From assembly GCA_040274725.1 (NCBI GenBank), contig JBEMAQ010000018.1:19834-83833 (forward strand): a stretch of 64,000 nt of DNA, read 5' to 3'. Shown here in pieces: positions 23,853-32,813 of this stretch. A program made the translations under genes and the position numbers. This DNA comes from Solibacillus sp040274725. GTDB taxonomy: Bacteria; Bacillota; Bacilli; Bacillales_A; Planococcaceae. How positions within the stretch are numbered: position 1 is the stretch's first letter; every line of letters starts with the position of its first letter. The notes beneath the pieces are model-generated. The model had not been told where the DNA came from, searched no databases, and saw only the letters and a list, made by a program, of their open reading frames with translations.

Positions 23853-24515
23853 TACATGGAGAGCGCAAAAAAGGCACGAATAAATATGTATTTTAAAAAT
23901 AATTTTTTAAAACAAAATTACATTAACCCGAAAAAATCCCCGATGTAACAGGCCATTCAAAAATTTAAATTGGTAAAATACACGAATTTCCAGAATTGAT
24001 ATACGACTTATTAAAAAATATGTGTCAAACTGTCATTTATAAGATAAATCGTTTTGATTTTTTTATAAAATCACAGTTTATTACTGATTAAGGTAATCTG
24101 ATTAAGTATTTAGACGTAGAAAAAATAAACCTTTTTTATAGAAAAATGCTATTATTCTAAACAAATATAACGTTCTTTGTTTACTTTCCACCATTTCTGC
24201 TACTGGTGTTAGAAACGATCCTTGTCATTGTACAGCATTTAAACAAGCTTCAATATTTGGCGTGTATTTTTTGGGATTTACGTGAAAAAAGCGCGGTTTT
24301 TTTGCAGGAATTCAGCTTTTTTCATTCGTTTTTGCGCGGATTTTTCTAGGAGGAAGCGCATAACAGTATGTATATTTTTATGTTTTGAAGCATTTTCTGT
24401 TACGAAATGATAAAAAGATAGCGCATGGCACCTTATTTAAAAATAAGTTGTATATCATTTTCCACCAAATGAAGGATTTGTATTTGAAAAATTTATGTAT
24501 GCTGTTCAAACAGTC
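23853..24515. other. AT-rich interval without a supported gene
   Basis: About 660 bp, very AT-rich. An 80-codon frame at 24385 has no ribosome binding site and overlaps the terminator of crcB, so it is not accepted. T-rich patches near 24260-24350 (TTTTTTGGGA, GCGCGGTTTTTTT) have no clear stem. Nothing else was identified. Confidence 0.5.
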
Positions 24516-24572
24516 AAAAATTTTAGCCTCTTCTTTCCATTATTCAATGGGGAAAGAAGGAGCTAAAATTTT
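24516..24572 (-). terminator. Terminator of the crcB pair
   Basis: Stem AAAATTTTAGC / GCTAAAATTTT extended by TTCTTTCC / GGAAAGAA. It reads as a minus-strand terminator ending in a T run and overlaps the last codon of the downstream crcB. Confidence 0.75.
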
Positions 24573-24915
24573 ACTGGCTTATGTAAAAACCAGCGCTTGC
24601 GGCGATGATGCCGATAGCGGCAGATGAGCCAATATAGAGCAGTGCACACGTGATTTTTTTTTCAAGTAGCAATGCAGTAGCCTCATAGCTAAAGGTAGAG
24701 AAGGTGGTGAAAGAGCCTAAAAAGCCGCTTGCAACCAAATAATAAAATGCGGTAGACGGTGTACCCCCCAAAAACGCACCGAGTGCAAAAGAACCACTAC
24801 TATTAATAATAAACGTTGGCCAAGGAAAGCGTTGCTTATTCATTTGCCCAATCCATTTACTCAGTAAAAACCGAAAAATCGCGCCGGTAAAGCCACCAAT
24901 GGCAACAAAAATCAC
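24571..24915 (-). CDS. crcB: Fluoride exporter subunit CrcB/Fluc (second of pair)
   Basis: 114 residues with four membrane helices. Fluc marks: GGFTGAIFRFLLSKW at the N-terminus, the Asn helix NSSGSFALG, and the Phe box FLGSFTTFSTFSYEA, which lines the fluoride pore. Overlaps the upstream paralogue by four bases. In Firmicutes, two adjacent crcB genes usually encode the two opposed subunits of a heterodimer, so both are probably needed. Confidence 0.93.
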   Translation of the reverse strand: MIFVAIGGFTGAIFRFLLSKWIGQMNKQRFPWPTFIINSSGSFALGAFLGGTPSTAFYYLVASGFLGSFTTFSTFSYEATALLLEKKITCALLYIGSSAAIGIIAASAGFYISQ

Positions 24916-25277
24916 AAACCAAACCTCCTTGCCATGAAAATTCCGATGGCGCTAAAAGTGAGTCCACCGACTAAACTACCACCGACATAAAGTAGTGCAT
25001 AAAAAGCAGCGCCTTGCTGCAAAAGCTGCAACGTCTCATAGCTAAACGTAGAAAATGTGGTAAACGCGCCAAGCACGCCTGTTGTGAGAGCTAATTTTAG
25101 GTGTACATTTCGAATGATGGTGGTACTTGTTAAGAAAAGGCCGAGTAGGAAGCAGCCGAGTAAATTTACGCACAGCGTTGCGAATGGGAATGTCCCATTA
25201 AAAGGAATGGTCGTACTAATCATGACGCGTAGCACGGCCCCGATTGCCCCGCCAATGCCTACATATAAACTATTCAA
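24912..25277 (-). CDS. crcB: Fluoride exporter subunit CrcB/Fluc (first of pair)
   Basis: 121 residues, four membrane helices. GGAIGAVLRVMIS, the Asn helix NLLGCFLLG and the Phe box VLGAFTTFSTFSYE are intact. TTG start with GATGAGGTGATCC upstream. It is translated before its paralogue, with a four-base overlap. I looked for a fluoride riboswitch in the 5' region (25278-25330) and did not find the consensus. Confidence 0.93.
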   Translation of the reverse strand: MNSLYVGIGGAIGAVLRVMISTTIPFNGTFPFATLCVNLLGCFLLGLFLTSTTIIRNVHLKLALTTGVLGAFTTFSTFSYETLQLLQQGAAFYALLYVGGSLVGGLTFSAIGIFMARRFGL

Positions 25278-25462
25278 CGGATCACCTCATCTATTTTTCT
25301 TTTTCCATTGTGCGCTAGTTTTAGAGAAATGGAAACCTTTCATGCATTTCACCGTCAAAACAGGTGAGAACGGACTTTTTTCAAAGCGCGCACAGTGTTA
25401 TACTAAAAGTTATGGGTTACTAAACTAATAACATTATATAAGATAAGAAAGGAGCGATTCGA

Positions 25463-27676
25463 ATGCGCAAAATTCCACAAGGGAAACCGACAAAAGCGAA
25501 AGCAAAGGCGATGCAGCGCGCTAGCTTAACATTTCGAATGAATGTCCTTTTCTTTTCTATTTTTCTCCTATTTTCATTGCTAATTTTTAGGCTTGGGTAT
25601 TTGCAAATAGTAAAAGGTGAGGATTATGTTCGTGCATTAGAGCGAACAGAAGAGGTACGTGTCAATACGAGTGTACCACGTGGTCGGATTTTTGATCGAT
25701 ATGGTCGTATTTTAGTAGATAATGAGCCAGAAAATGCGATTACCTATACGAAAATGCAGACGACAAAGCGCGCGGAGATGCTAGAGATTGCGGAGACGCT
25801 TGCGACGCTAATTGAGCAACCGACAAAGCGTGTGACGTATCGTGATAAATTAGATTTCTGGATTATTCGTAATCCGGAGCGTGCACAAGAGAAAGTAACG
25901 AAAAAAGAGATGGATGAATTCCGTGCAACGGATGAAGAAATGGAAGAGTCGGCATTTAATGCAGAGCATGATCGCCGCGTTCGTGAGCGTATTACGGATG
26001 ACGAGCTTGCCGAGCTGAAAGAGTTTGACTTAGAAGTACTCGCGATTTTCCGCGAAATGACGACGGGCTACAATCTGTCACCACAAATTATTAAAGGTGA
26101 GGATGTAACAGATGAGGAGTTTGCACGTGTATCAGAGCGTTTAGCAGAACTTCCGGGTGTCAACACAACAACCGACTGGAAGCGTGTACGTTTATCATCA
26201 CTGGCCATTTTAGGACGGACAACAGTGCCGAGCAAAGGGGTACCAAAGTCGAAGCTGAATTTCTATTTAGCACGTGAATATTCACGAAACGACCGCGTCG
26301 GCGAAAGTTATTTTGAGGCGCAGTATGAGGAACTATTACAGGGCGAAAAATCCGTTGTCAAAAACTTAACGAATAAAAAAGGGCAAGTCGTCGAAACGGT
26401 AACAACCTATGACGGCGAGCCAGGGAAAGATTTAGTATCGACGATTGATATTGAGTTGCAGCAAGAGGCTGAAAAAATCGTGGAGTCCAAGCTACTTGAA
26501 ATTAAAGCGATGGGGAGCTCGTATTTATTAGATCGTGCTTTCTACGTGATGATGAATCCAAATACAGGGGAGCTATTGTCTGTTGTCGGAAAAAAAATCG
26601 AGTATGATGAAGAGACCGGCAAACCATATATTATTGATTATTCGTATGGCGCATTTACGACATCTTACGAGGCGGGTTCTTCGATTAAGGCAGCAACCGT
26701 GTTAATGGGCTATAACGAAGGCGTGATTACACCAGGTACGGTAATGCTCGATTCACCAATGCGTATCGGGAACTTAACGTTAAACTCTCTTTTCAATAAA
26801 AGTGGTAGTGTGATGTTAAATGATGTGAAGGCATTAGAACGTTCGTCAAACGTCTATATGTTTAAAATTGCGATGGGTGTTGGGGGGAGAACGTATTCAC
26901 CAGGCATGCGCTTTAGTTTACCTGAAGGAACGATTCAAACGATGCGTAATGAATATGCACAGTTTGGTTTAGGTGTGCCAACAGGGATTGATTTACCAGG
27001 TGAAGCAGTCGGCTATCAAGCAGACCCCGATACAGATACCAAACTACTAAACTTAGCGATTGGTCAGTTCGATACGTATACACCGATGCAACTTGCGCAA
27101 TATATTTCGACTGTAGCAAATGGTGGCTACCGTATTGCACCACGTATGCTCAAGGAAATCCGTAATCCGTCAGAAGATGGCGAGACACTGGGTACATTAG
27201 TGCAAGAAGTAGATCCGAAAATTTTAAATAAAATCGAAAATACAGATGCTGAGGTAAAACAAGTACAGCAAGGGTTACGCCAAGTGTATGTGGGCGCACA
27301 AGGTTCTGCACGCGCTGTATTTGGGAATGCCCCTTACACAGCAGCGGGTAAAACAGGTACAGCCCAAGTAGTCTATTACGGACCGCAACGTGATAAATAC
27401 GGGACAGATACAATTAACATTGTCCATGTAGGCTATGCGCCATTTGAAAATCCAGAGGTTGCGTATGCGCTTATTATTCCGTGGGCAACGACGAACTTTA
27501 ATATTTATTTACCTCAAGGGAACCAAATGGCAAAAGAAATTTTAGATAAATATTTCGAGCTACAAAAGAAATATGAGAAAGAAGGTTTAAGCACATCTTC
27601 GGTTGAGCAAAAAATCATTAATACAAATGAAACAAAGTTAAACGAAGATGAAGCTGTAGAAACCGTGAAGGAATAA
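25463..27676 (+). CDS. pbpA: Class B penicillin-binding protein, cell-wall elongation transpeptidase (PbpA/PbpH type)
   Basis: 737 residues. Order: short basic cytoplasmic N-terminus, one membrane helix (about residues 27-48), the PBP dimerisation domain starting at VPRGRIFDRYGRILVDN, then the transpeptidase domain. Catalytic motifs are SSIK (in YEAGSSIKAATVL), SSN (in ERSSNVYMFKI) and KTGT (in AAGKTGTAQV). It cross-links peptidoglycan during side-wall growth. The C-terminal 35 residues are Glu-rich and variable. AAAGGAGCGA precedes the ATG. B. subtilis pbpA has the same neighbours, sodA and pst. Confidence 0.95.
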   Translation: MRKIPQGKPTKAKAKAMQRASLTFRMNVLFFSIFLLFSLLIFRLGYLQIVKGEDYVRALERTEEVRVNTSVPRGRIFDRYGRILVDNEPENAITYTKMQTTKRAEMLEIAETLATLIEQPTKRVTYRDKLDFWIIRNPERAQEKVTKKEMDEFRATDEEMEESAFNAEHDRRVRERITDDELAELKEFDLEVLAIFREMTTGYNLSPQIIKGEDVTDEEFARVSERLAELPGVNTTTDWKRVRLSSLAILGRTTVPSKGVPKSKLNFYLAREYSRNDRVGESYFEAQYEELLQGEKSVVKNLTNKKGQVVETVTTYDGEPGKDLVSTIDIELQQEAEKIVESKLLEIKAMGSSYLLDRAFYVMMNPNTGELLSVVGKKIEYDEETGKPYIIDYSYGAFTTSYEAGSSIKAATVLMGYNEGVITPGTVMLDSPMRIGNLTLNSLFNKSGSVMLNDVKALERSSNVYMFKIAMGVGGRTYSPGMRFSLPEGTIQTMRNEYAQFGLGVPTGIDLPGEAVGYQADPDTDTKLLNLAIGQFDTYTPMQLAQYISTVANGGYRIAPRMLKEIRNPSEDGETLGTLVQEVDPKILNKIENTDAEVKQVQQGLRQVYVGAQGSARAVFGNAPYTAAGKTGTAQVVYYGPQRDKYGTDTINIVHVGYAPFENPEVAYALIIPWATTNFNIYLPQGNQMAKEILDKYFELQKKYEKEGLSTSSVEQKIINTNETKLNEDEAVETVKE

Positions 27677-27686
27677 TCATTAAAGC

Positions 27687-27727
27687 AAAGGCTGTATCGA
27701 TTTGATGATGCAGCCTTTCCTTTTTAG
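27687..27727 (+). terminator. pbpA terminator
   Basis: AAAGGCTGTATC pairs with GATGCAGCCTTT (one mismatch), followed by CCTTTTT. Confidence 0.8.
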
Positions 27728-27738
27728 GGGAGAAGAGT

Positions 27739-28149
27739 ATGCGTAAAATCGTTTTTCAAGTTGTTATTTTTGCAGGGGCACTGAGCAATGCCGTGATGCT
27801 TGTGATGTCCGAGGCGTCTATTTATTTAGTTGTCGGGTCAACAATTGTCTATATTGTAGGTTTCCAGCTTTTACTGCGTTACATGGAACCGCGCTTTGTG
27901 CGTGCGGAGCGTCTTCGCAACACGACGAAGTATCCGTTTTTAACGGAATTGCAGTCGGCGAAAAAGGCGACGGTCATTTTGCAGGACGGCTCGATTTATT
28001 ATAATGCGACATTTGGTGAGTATGTCGACAAAAGCTCAAGTAAAATTAAGCTCAATGTCTCAACCGTGAAAACAAAAAAACAAGAAGCACAAACAGATGT
28101 CCATGAAATGGAGTTAACGTCTATTAAAAGTGTGAAGAAAATTCAATAA
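27739..28149 (+). CDS. Hypothetical membrane protein
   Basis: 136 residues, not recognised. Two membrane helices (about residues 4-23 and 28-47) are followed by a basic linker and a soluble C-terminal domain of about 85 residues that is strand-rich (KATVILQDGSIYYNATFGEY). AGGGGAGAAGAG precedes the ATG. It lies between pbpA and pstS with terminators on both sides, so it is its own unit. Confidence 0.6.
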   Translation: MRKIVFQVVIFAGALSNAVMLVMSEASIYLVVGSTIVYIVGFQLLLRYMEPRFVRAERLRNTTKYPFLTELQSAKKATVILQDGSIYYNATFGEYVDKSSSKIKLNVSTVKTKKQEAQTDVHEMELTSIKSVKKIQ

Positions 28150-28156
28150 AACTGGG

Positions 28157-28187
28157 AAGCGCGGAGGATAACTCTCGCGCTTTTTTA
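28157..28187 (+). terminator. Terminator upstream of the pst operon
   Basis: AAGCGCGGAG pairs with CTCTCGCGCTT (one bulge), followed by six T. Confidence 0.8.
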
Positions 28188-28192
28188 CATTC

Positions 28193-28238
28193 TTAACATA
28201 ATTTACAAAATAGGTGTGACATTTACAGATGATTAACG
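28193..28238 (+). promoter_or_regulatory. Pho-box-like repeats upstream of pstS
   Basis: TTAACA (28193), TTTACA (28202), TTTACA (28222) and TTAACG (28233) resemble the PhoP repeat TT(A/T)ACA. The last two are spaced 11 bp start to start, as PhoP requires. They lie 85-130 bp before pstS, consistent with phosphate-starvation control by PhoPR. Confidence 0.6.
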
Positions 28239-28322
28239 AATGTTCTATATGTCCTCAACAAACAATCTTTATAGTTTGAATTGTAAGAAATATCGATACT
28301 TGAATTAACGGAGGAATATGAA

Positions 28323-29297
28323 ATGAAAAAGTGGAAGTACCTAACAATGACAGCAGTACTCGGTTCATCATTATTTTTAGTAGCATGCGGAGGCGAGGAA
28401 GCAAACGAAAAAACAGACGACGCGGCGACTCCAAATGAAGTAGCTTCAGCAGAAGCAGGCGCAGCACAATTAACAGGTGATGTAATCGGAGACGGCTCTT
28501 CAACAGTCGCACCAATCACAGAGGCGCTTGTTGAGGAATACAGCGCAGTACAGCCGGATGTTCGCGTAGCTGTCGGCGTATCAGGTACAGGCGGTGGCTT
28601 TGAAAAGTTTGCGAACGGAGAAACAGACTTCTCAAACGCATCACGTCCAATTAAAGATAGCGAGGTTGAGTCATTAAAGACGGCGGGTATCGACTACACA
28701 GAATTCGAGCTAGCTTATGACGGCTTATCGGTTGTTGTACACCCTGAAAATACATGGGCAACAGATTTAACAGTTGACCAATTAAAGAAAATTTGGATTG
28801 AAGATGGTACGACAAAAAAATGGTCAGACATCAATCCAGCTTGGCCGGCTGAAGAAATCGTCCACTATTCACCAGGTGCGGACTCAGGCACATTTGATTA
28901 CTTTGACGAAGTGATTTTAGACGGCGAGGACTTAGTGCAAACAGCGACATTATCAGAAGATGATAACGTGCTTGTAACGGGCGTAAAGGCAGATAAAAAC
29001 GCCATCGCATTCTTCGGCTATGCGTATTATTTAGAAAATGCCAATCAATTACAAGTTGTGAAAGTGAACGGCATTGAACCAACAAACGATACAATCGAGT
29101 CAGGCGAATATTCACCGCTATCACGTCCATTATTCCTTTACGTGAAAAATTCATCAATGGCCGAAAACGAAGCGGTTTATGATTTCGTGAAATTCTCATT
29201 AGAAAATGGTGGCGCAATGGCTGAGGCAGTCGGCTATGTAAGCTCACCGCAAGAAAAGTATGATGCAGGCTTAGCGGCGCTTGAGGCGTTAAAATAA
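28323..29297 (+). CDS. pstS: Phosphate-binding lipoprotein of the Pst ABC transporter
   Basis: 324 residues. Signal peptide with lipobox LVAC (Cys near residue 22), an acidic low-complexity spacer, then the PstS fold. Phosphate-contacting elements are GDGSSTVAPIT, GVSGTGGGFEKF with DFSNASRP, and the Arg/Ser/Gly loop in SPGADSGTFDYF. It captures phosphate for PstCAB. GGAGGAATATGAA precedes the ATG. First gene of pstSCAB-phoU. Confidence 0.97.
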   Translation: MKKWKYLTMTAVLGSSLFLVACGGEEANEKTDDAATPNEVASAEAGAAQLTGDVIGDGSSTVAPITEALVEEYSAVQPDVRVAVGVSGTGGGFEKFANGETDFSNASRPIKDSEVESLKTAGIDYTEFELAYDGLSVVVHPENTWATDLTVDQLKKIWIEDGTTKKWSDINPAWPAEEIVHYSPGADSGTFDYFDEVILDGEDLVQTATLSEDDNVLVTGVKADKNAIAFFGYAYYLENANQLQVVKVNGIEPTNDTIESGEYSPLSRPLFLYVKNSSMAENEAVYDFVKFSLENGGAMAEAVGYVSSPQEKYDAGLAALEALK

Positions 29298-29313
29298 TAC
29301 GTGCTACTACAGT

Positions 29314-29341
29314 GTGCGGGCGTGTCAACTCCCGCACATTT
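29314..29341 (+). terminator. Intercistronic hairpin between pstS and pstC
   Basis: Stem GTGCGGG / CCCGCAC with a 10-base loop and a weak ATTTATT tail. Such hairpins usually let pstS be made in excess over the permease genes by mRNA stabilisation or partial termination; that role is inferred. Confidence 0.6.
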
Positions 29342-29373
29342 ATTCATGAAGAAAACGTGAGGGGAGTAGAATC

Positions 29374-30318
29374 ATGACTTCAAAGATAGAAAATGCAACA
29401 AATGTGCAGGAGCTTGTTGCGAAGTCACGTAATCGCAAAGGGAAAAAGTTACTAGAAAAGCTCGTACCAGTAGGCTTATTTTTAGCGGCCTTCTTATCGG
29501 TCTTAACAACCTTTGGGATTGTGTTTACATTAATATTTGAAACGTTTGAGTTTTTCCAACGTGTAGCAATTACGGACTTTTTATTCGGGACACAGTGGAT
29601 TCCGTTCTCGGGTAAGGAACCTTTATACGGTGTGCTGCCACTCATTCTCGGCACATTTAAAGTAACGATTATTGCGATGCTTGTTGCCGTCCCGTTCGGA
29701 CTTGGGGCAGCGATTTATTTAAGTGAGTATGCTTCGGAAAACGTGCGCCGTACAGTGAAGCCGGTTTTAGAAGTATTAGCGGGTGTACCGACAATCGTTT
29801 ACGGGTTTTTCGCGTTAACATTTGTGACACCTATTTTGCAATCCATTCTTCCATCGTTAAAGATTTTTAACGCGCTAAGCCCGGGGATTGTCGTCGGGAT
29901 TATGATTTTACCGATGATTGCGTCGATGTCAGAGGACGCGATGAGTGCTGTACCACGCTCGATTCGTGAGGGCGCACTTGGCCTTGGCTCAACGAAATTA
30001 GAAGTTGCGATTAAAGTTGTGTTACCAGCTGCCTTATCAGGGATTGTTGCATCCATTGTCCTTGCTGTTTCACGCGCAATCGGTGAGACGATGATCGTAT
30101 CGCTTGCAGGCGGCTCGACACCACTCTTTGAATTTGGCTTCACGGATTCCATTCAAACAATGACCGCGTACATCGTTCAAGTAACAACAGGGGACGCGGG
30201 TTACGGCACAACGATTTACTATTCTATTTACGCAGTTGGATTCACGTTATTCTTGTTTACATTAGCGATGAATTTACTAGCCAGCTATATTTCGAAGCGC
30301 TTCCGAGAGGAGTATTAA
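29374..30318 (+). CDS. pstC: Phosphate ABC transporter permease PstC
   Basis: 314 residues with six membrane helices and the BPD-transport domain. The N-terminal cytoplasmic segment is basic. The periplasmic loop WIPFSGKEPLYGVLPLILGT and the EAA-type loop REGALGLGSTKLEVAIKVVLP are typical of PstC. ATG after GTGAGGGGAGTAG. PstA follows after one base. Confidence 0.96.
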   Translation: MTSKIENATNVQELVAKSRNRKGKKLLEKLVPVGLFLAAFLSVLTTFGIVFTLIFETFEFFQRVAITDFLFGTQWIPFSGKEPLYGVLPLILGTFKVTIIAMLVAVPFGLGAAIYLSEYASENVRRTVKPVLEVLAGVPTIVYGFFALTFVTPILQSILPSLKIFNALSPGIVVGIMILPMIASMSEDAMSAVPRSIREGALGLGSTKLEVAIKVVLPAALSGIVASIVLAVSRAIGETMIVSLAGGSTPLFEFGFTDSIQTMTAYIVQVTTGDAGYGTTIYYSIYAVGFTLFLFTLAMNLLASYISKRFREEY

Positions 30319-30319
30319 C

Positions 30320-31198
30320 ATGAACTATTTACAAGAAGAGTCGGTTATGAAAACAATGCGTGGACGTCTTATGAAAAATAAAGTGTATAAAGCGATTTTT
30401 ATTGCAGCGACAAGCTTTGCGCTTCTTGCACTCATGGTGCTACTTTACCGTATTTTTTCACAAGGAATGGGCTTTTTAGATTGGCAGTTTTTAACGAACT
30501 TTGCCTCGCGTATTCCTGAAAATGCAGGGATTAAGGCCGCATTAATCGGCTCGCTTTGGCTTATGTGTGTCGTTGCGCCCGTTTCCATTATTTTAGGGGT
30601 TTCGACAGCGATTTATTTAGAGGAATATGCAAAGAAAAATAAAATAAATGATTTTATTCGCATGAATATTTCAAACTTGGCGGGGGTTCCGTCGATTGTC
30701 TTCGGTTTACTTGGGTTAACAATTTTCGTACGCATGCTCGGCATGGGCAAATCTGTGCTGGCAGCCGGTTTAACGATGAGCTTGCTTATTTTACCGGTCA
30801 TTATTGTGGCTGCACAAGAAGCCATTCGCGCTGTCCCGAATGAGCAGCGTGAGGCATCGTTCGGGATGGGTGCGACAAAGTGGCAAACGATTGTCCGCGT
30901 CGTGTTGCCAGCTGCGATTCCAGGGATTTTAACAGGGAGTATTTTAGCCCTGTCTCGTGCAATTGGTGAAACAGCACCGCTTGTGGTCATCGGGATTCCG
31001 GTTATCTTGCAGTTTTTACCGGATAGCTTCCTAAGTTCATTTACCGCATTACCGATGCAGATTTTCGATTGGGCGAAGCGTCCGCAAGAGACATTCCAAT
31101 ATGTGGCGTCAGCCGGCATCATTGTGCTGATGGTATTACTTGTCTTTATGAATTCAATTGCGATTTTCATTCGAAATAAATTCCAAAAACGTTATTAG
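30320..31198 (+). CDS. pstA: Phosphate ABC transporter permease PstA
   Basis: 292 residues, six membrane helices. The PstA signature includes LAGVPSIVFGLLGL and the EAA loop REASFGMGATKWQTIVRVVLP followed by AIGETAPL. The N-terminal 20 residues are polar and a later ATG is possible, but the first is next to GAGAGGAG. Forms the heterodimeric channel with PstC. Confidence 0.96.
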   Translation: MNYLQEESVMKTMRGRLMKNKVYKAIFIAATSFALLALMVLLYRIFSQGMGFLDWQFLTNFASRIPENAGIKAALIGSLWLMCVVAPVSIILGVSTAIYLEEYAKKNKINDFIRMNISNLAGVPSIVFGLLGLTIFVRMLGMGKSVLAAGLTMSLLILPVIIVAAQEAIRAVPNEQREASFGMGATKWQTIVRVVLPAAIPGILTGSILALSRAIGETAPLVVIGIPVILQFLPDSFLSSFTALPMQIFDWAKRPQETFQYVASAGIIVLMVLLVFMNSIAIFIRNKFQKRY

Positions 31199-31210
31199 GA
31201 GCGTGTAGTG

Positions 31211-32029
31211 ATGGTTCAATTAGCGACAAAAATCGAAAAGACGGCGAAAACGCCAATTAGTGTGCCTGGCAATCAATCGACGGTATTAGAGACGAAAAAT
31301 TTTAATCTTTGGTATGGGGAGCATCATGCCTTAAAGGATATTAACCTAGATATTAAAGAACATGAAGTCACGGCTATTATCGGACCGTCTGGCTGCGGGA
31401 AGTCGACGTATATTAAGGCGATTAACCGTATGGTCGAGCTTGTACCAATCGTGGCAACGTCTGGTGAAATTAATTACCGTGGCCGCAATATTTTCTCGAA
31501 AAATTATGAGGTAGAGGAGCTACGCACGAAGGTCGGCATGGTGTTCCAAAAGCCAAACCCGTTCCCGAAATCCATTTACGACAATATCGCATATGGCCCG
31601 CGTATTCACGGTATTAAAAATAAAAAGATTTTAGATGAAATCGTCGAGAAATCTTTGCGCGGTGCAGCGATTTGGGACGAAGTAAAGGACCGCTTAAACC
31701 AAAATGCGTACGGCTTGTCGGGTGGGCAGCAACAGCGTATTTGTATCGCCCGCTGTCTTGCGATTGAGCCAGATGTGATTTTAATGGATGAGCCAACGAG
31801 TGCACTTGACCCCATTTCCACATTGAAGGTGGAGGAGCTTGTGCAGGAATTAAAGGAACAGTATTCGATTGTTATCGTGACGCACAACATGCAGCAAGCG
31901 GCGCGTATTAGTGATAAAACAGCGTTCTTCTTAAATGGTGATGTCATTGAATTCGATCAAACGGATACGATTTTCTCCAATCCGCGCGATCAGCGTACAG
32001 AGGACTACATTTCAGGACGATTCGGATAA
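31211..32029 (+). CDS. pstB: Phosphate ABC transporter ATPase PstB
   Basis: 272 residues. Walker A GPSGCGKST, signature LSGGQQQR, Walker B VILMDEPTSALDP and the PstB-specific MVFQKPNPFPKSIYDNIAYG are present. The ATG at 31211 is used; an in-frame GTG at 31208 is equally well placed behind TTAGGAGCG. Only one pstB copy is present here, whereas B. subtilis has two. Confidence 0.96.
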   Translation: MVQLATKIEKTAKTPISVPGNQSTVLETKNFNLWYGEHHALKDINLDIKEHEVTAIIGPSGCGKSTYIKAINRMVELVPIVATSGEINYRGRNIFSKNYEVEELRTKVGMVFQKPNPFPKSIYDNIAYGPRIHGIKNKKILDEIVEKSLRGAAIWDEVKDRLNQNAYGLSGGQQQRICIARCLAIEPDVILMDEPTSALDPISTLKVEELVQELKEQYSIVIVTHNMQQAARISDKTAFFLNGDVIEFDQTDTIFSNPRDQRTEDYISGRFG

Positions 32030-32041
32030 GGAGAGAGTAAA

Positions 32042-32695
32042 ATGGTGAGAGAGCGCTTTGAACATGATTTAATTAATGTACAGCAGGATTTAATGGAGCT
32101 TTGTGATAAAAGCATCGAGGCGCTTGAAACGGCCTTTCGTGCATTCATTGACAAAGACATCGATTTAGCACTCGCAATTATTGATGCAGATTTGCACATT
32201 AACCGCTTAGAGGAAACGATTAATGACCGCGTCATTTTACTCATTGCGAAGCAGCAGCCTGTGGCGACGGATTTACGCCGCCTCATGGTTGTTGTCAAGG
32301 CGGCAGCGGATATGGAGCGCGTTGGGGATTATGCGGTGAACATTGCGAAGGAAACGATTCGCATTGGCCGTGAGCCGTTCATTACAAGTGTCGAGCCGAT
32401 TGAGGAAATGTGCTTTAAAACAACGTCGATGCTGCGCCAAATTGTAGAAGCCTTCATCGAGGAAAATACGTCAAAGGCAAAAGAAATCGCCGACCTAGAC
32501 GACCAGGTAGACGAGCTTTACGGCAATACGATTAGCAACTTAATGCAGCTAACGGTGTCGAATGAGCATGTCGCACAAATTACATACTTATCATTTATTT
32601 GCCGCTACATTGAGCGCTGTGCGGATCACGCGACAAATATTGCGGAGCACCTTTTCTATTTAGTGAAGGGCCAGCATTATGAACTAAATAATTAA
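32042..32695 (+). CDS. phoU: PhoU phosphate-signalling protein
   Basis: 217 residues, all-helical: two repeats of a three-helix bundle with the metal-binding E/DxxxD motifs (ADMERVGDYAVNIAKE and CRYIERCADHATNIAEH). PhoU restrains the Pst transporter and PhoR-type signalling when phosphate is ample. GGAGAGAG precedes the ATG by a few bases. Last gene of the operon. Confidence 0.96.
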   Translation: MVRERFEHDLINVQQDLMELCDKSIEALETAFRAFIDKDIDLALAIIDADLHINRLEETINDRVILLIAKQQPVATDLRRLMVVVKAAADMERVGDYAVNIAKETIRIGREPFITSVEPIEEMCFKTTSMLRQIVEAFIEENTSKAKEIADLDDQVDELYGNTISNLMQLTVSNEHVAQITYLSFICRYIERCADHATNIAEHLFYLVKGQHYELNN

Positions 32696-32703
32696 CTTTT
32701 GCG

Positions 32704-32734
32704 CTATGCAGTGAATTTTGCTGCATAGTTTTTA
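32704..32734 (+). terminator. pst operon terminator
   Basis: Stem CTATGCAG / CTGCATAG, then TTTTTATTTT. Confidence 0.8.
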
Positions 32735-32757
32735 TTTTGGTTAAATTCACCTAAAAA

Positions 32758-32786
32758 TGAAACGCGTACCGCCTGGTAATCGTTTA
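32758..32786 (+). promoter_or_regulatory. ECF-sigma-type promoter
   Basis: TGAAAC (32758-32763), a 17-bp spacer and CGTTTA (32781-32786). TGAAAC/CGT is the hallmark of Bacillus ECF sigma promoters, and it lies directly before an ECF sigma gene, so autoregulation is likely. Confidence 0.6.
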
Positions 32787-32813
32787 TGCTATAGAAAAAG
32801 GGGGGTGCGACGC

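Noticed and set aside
24385..24627. 80-codon plus-strand frame in the AT-rich gap
   Set aside because: No ribosome binding site, poor composition, and its end overlaps the crcB terminator and coding sequence on the other strand.
25278..25330. Fluoride riboswitch before crcB
   Set aside because: The region lacks the conserved pseudoknot sequence blocks of the crcB motif.
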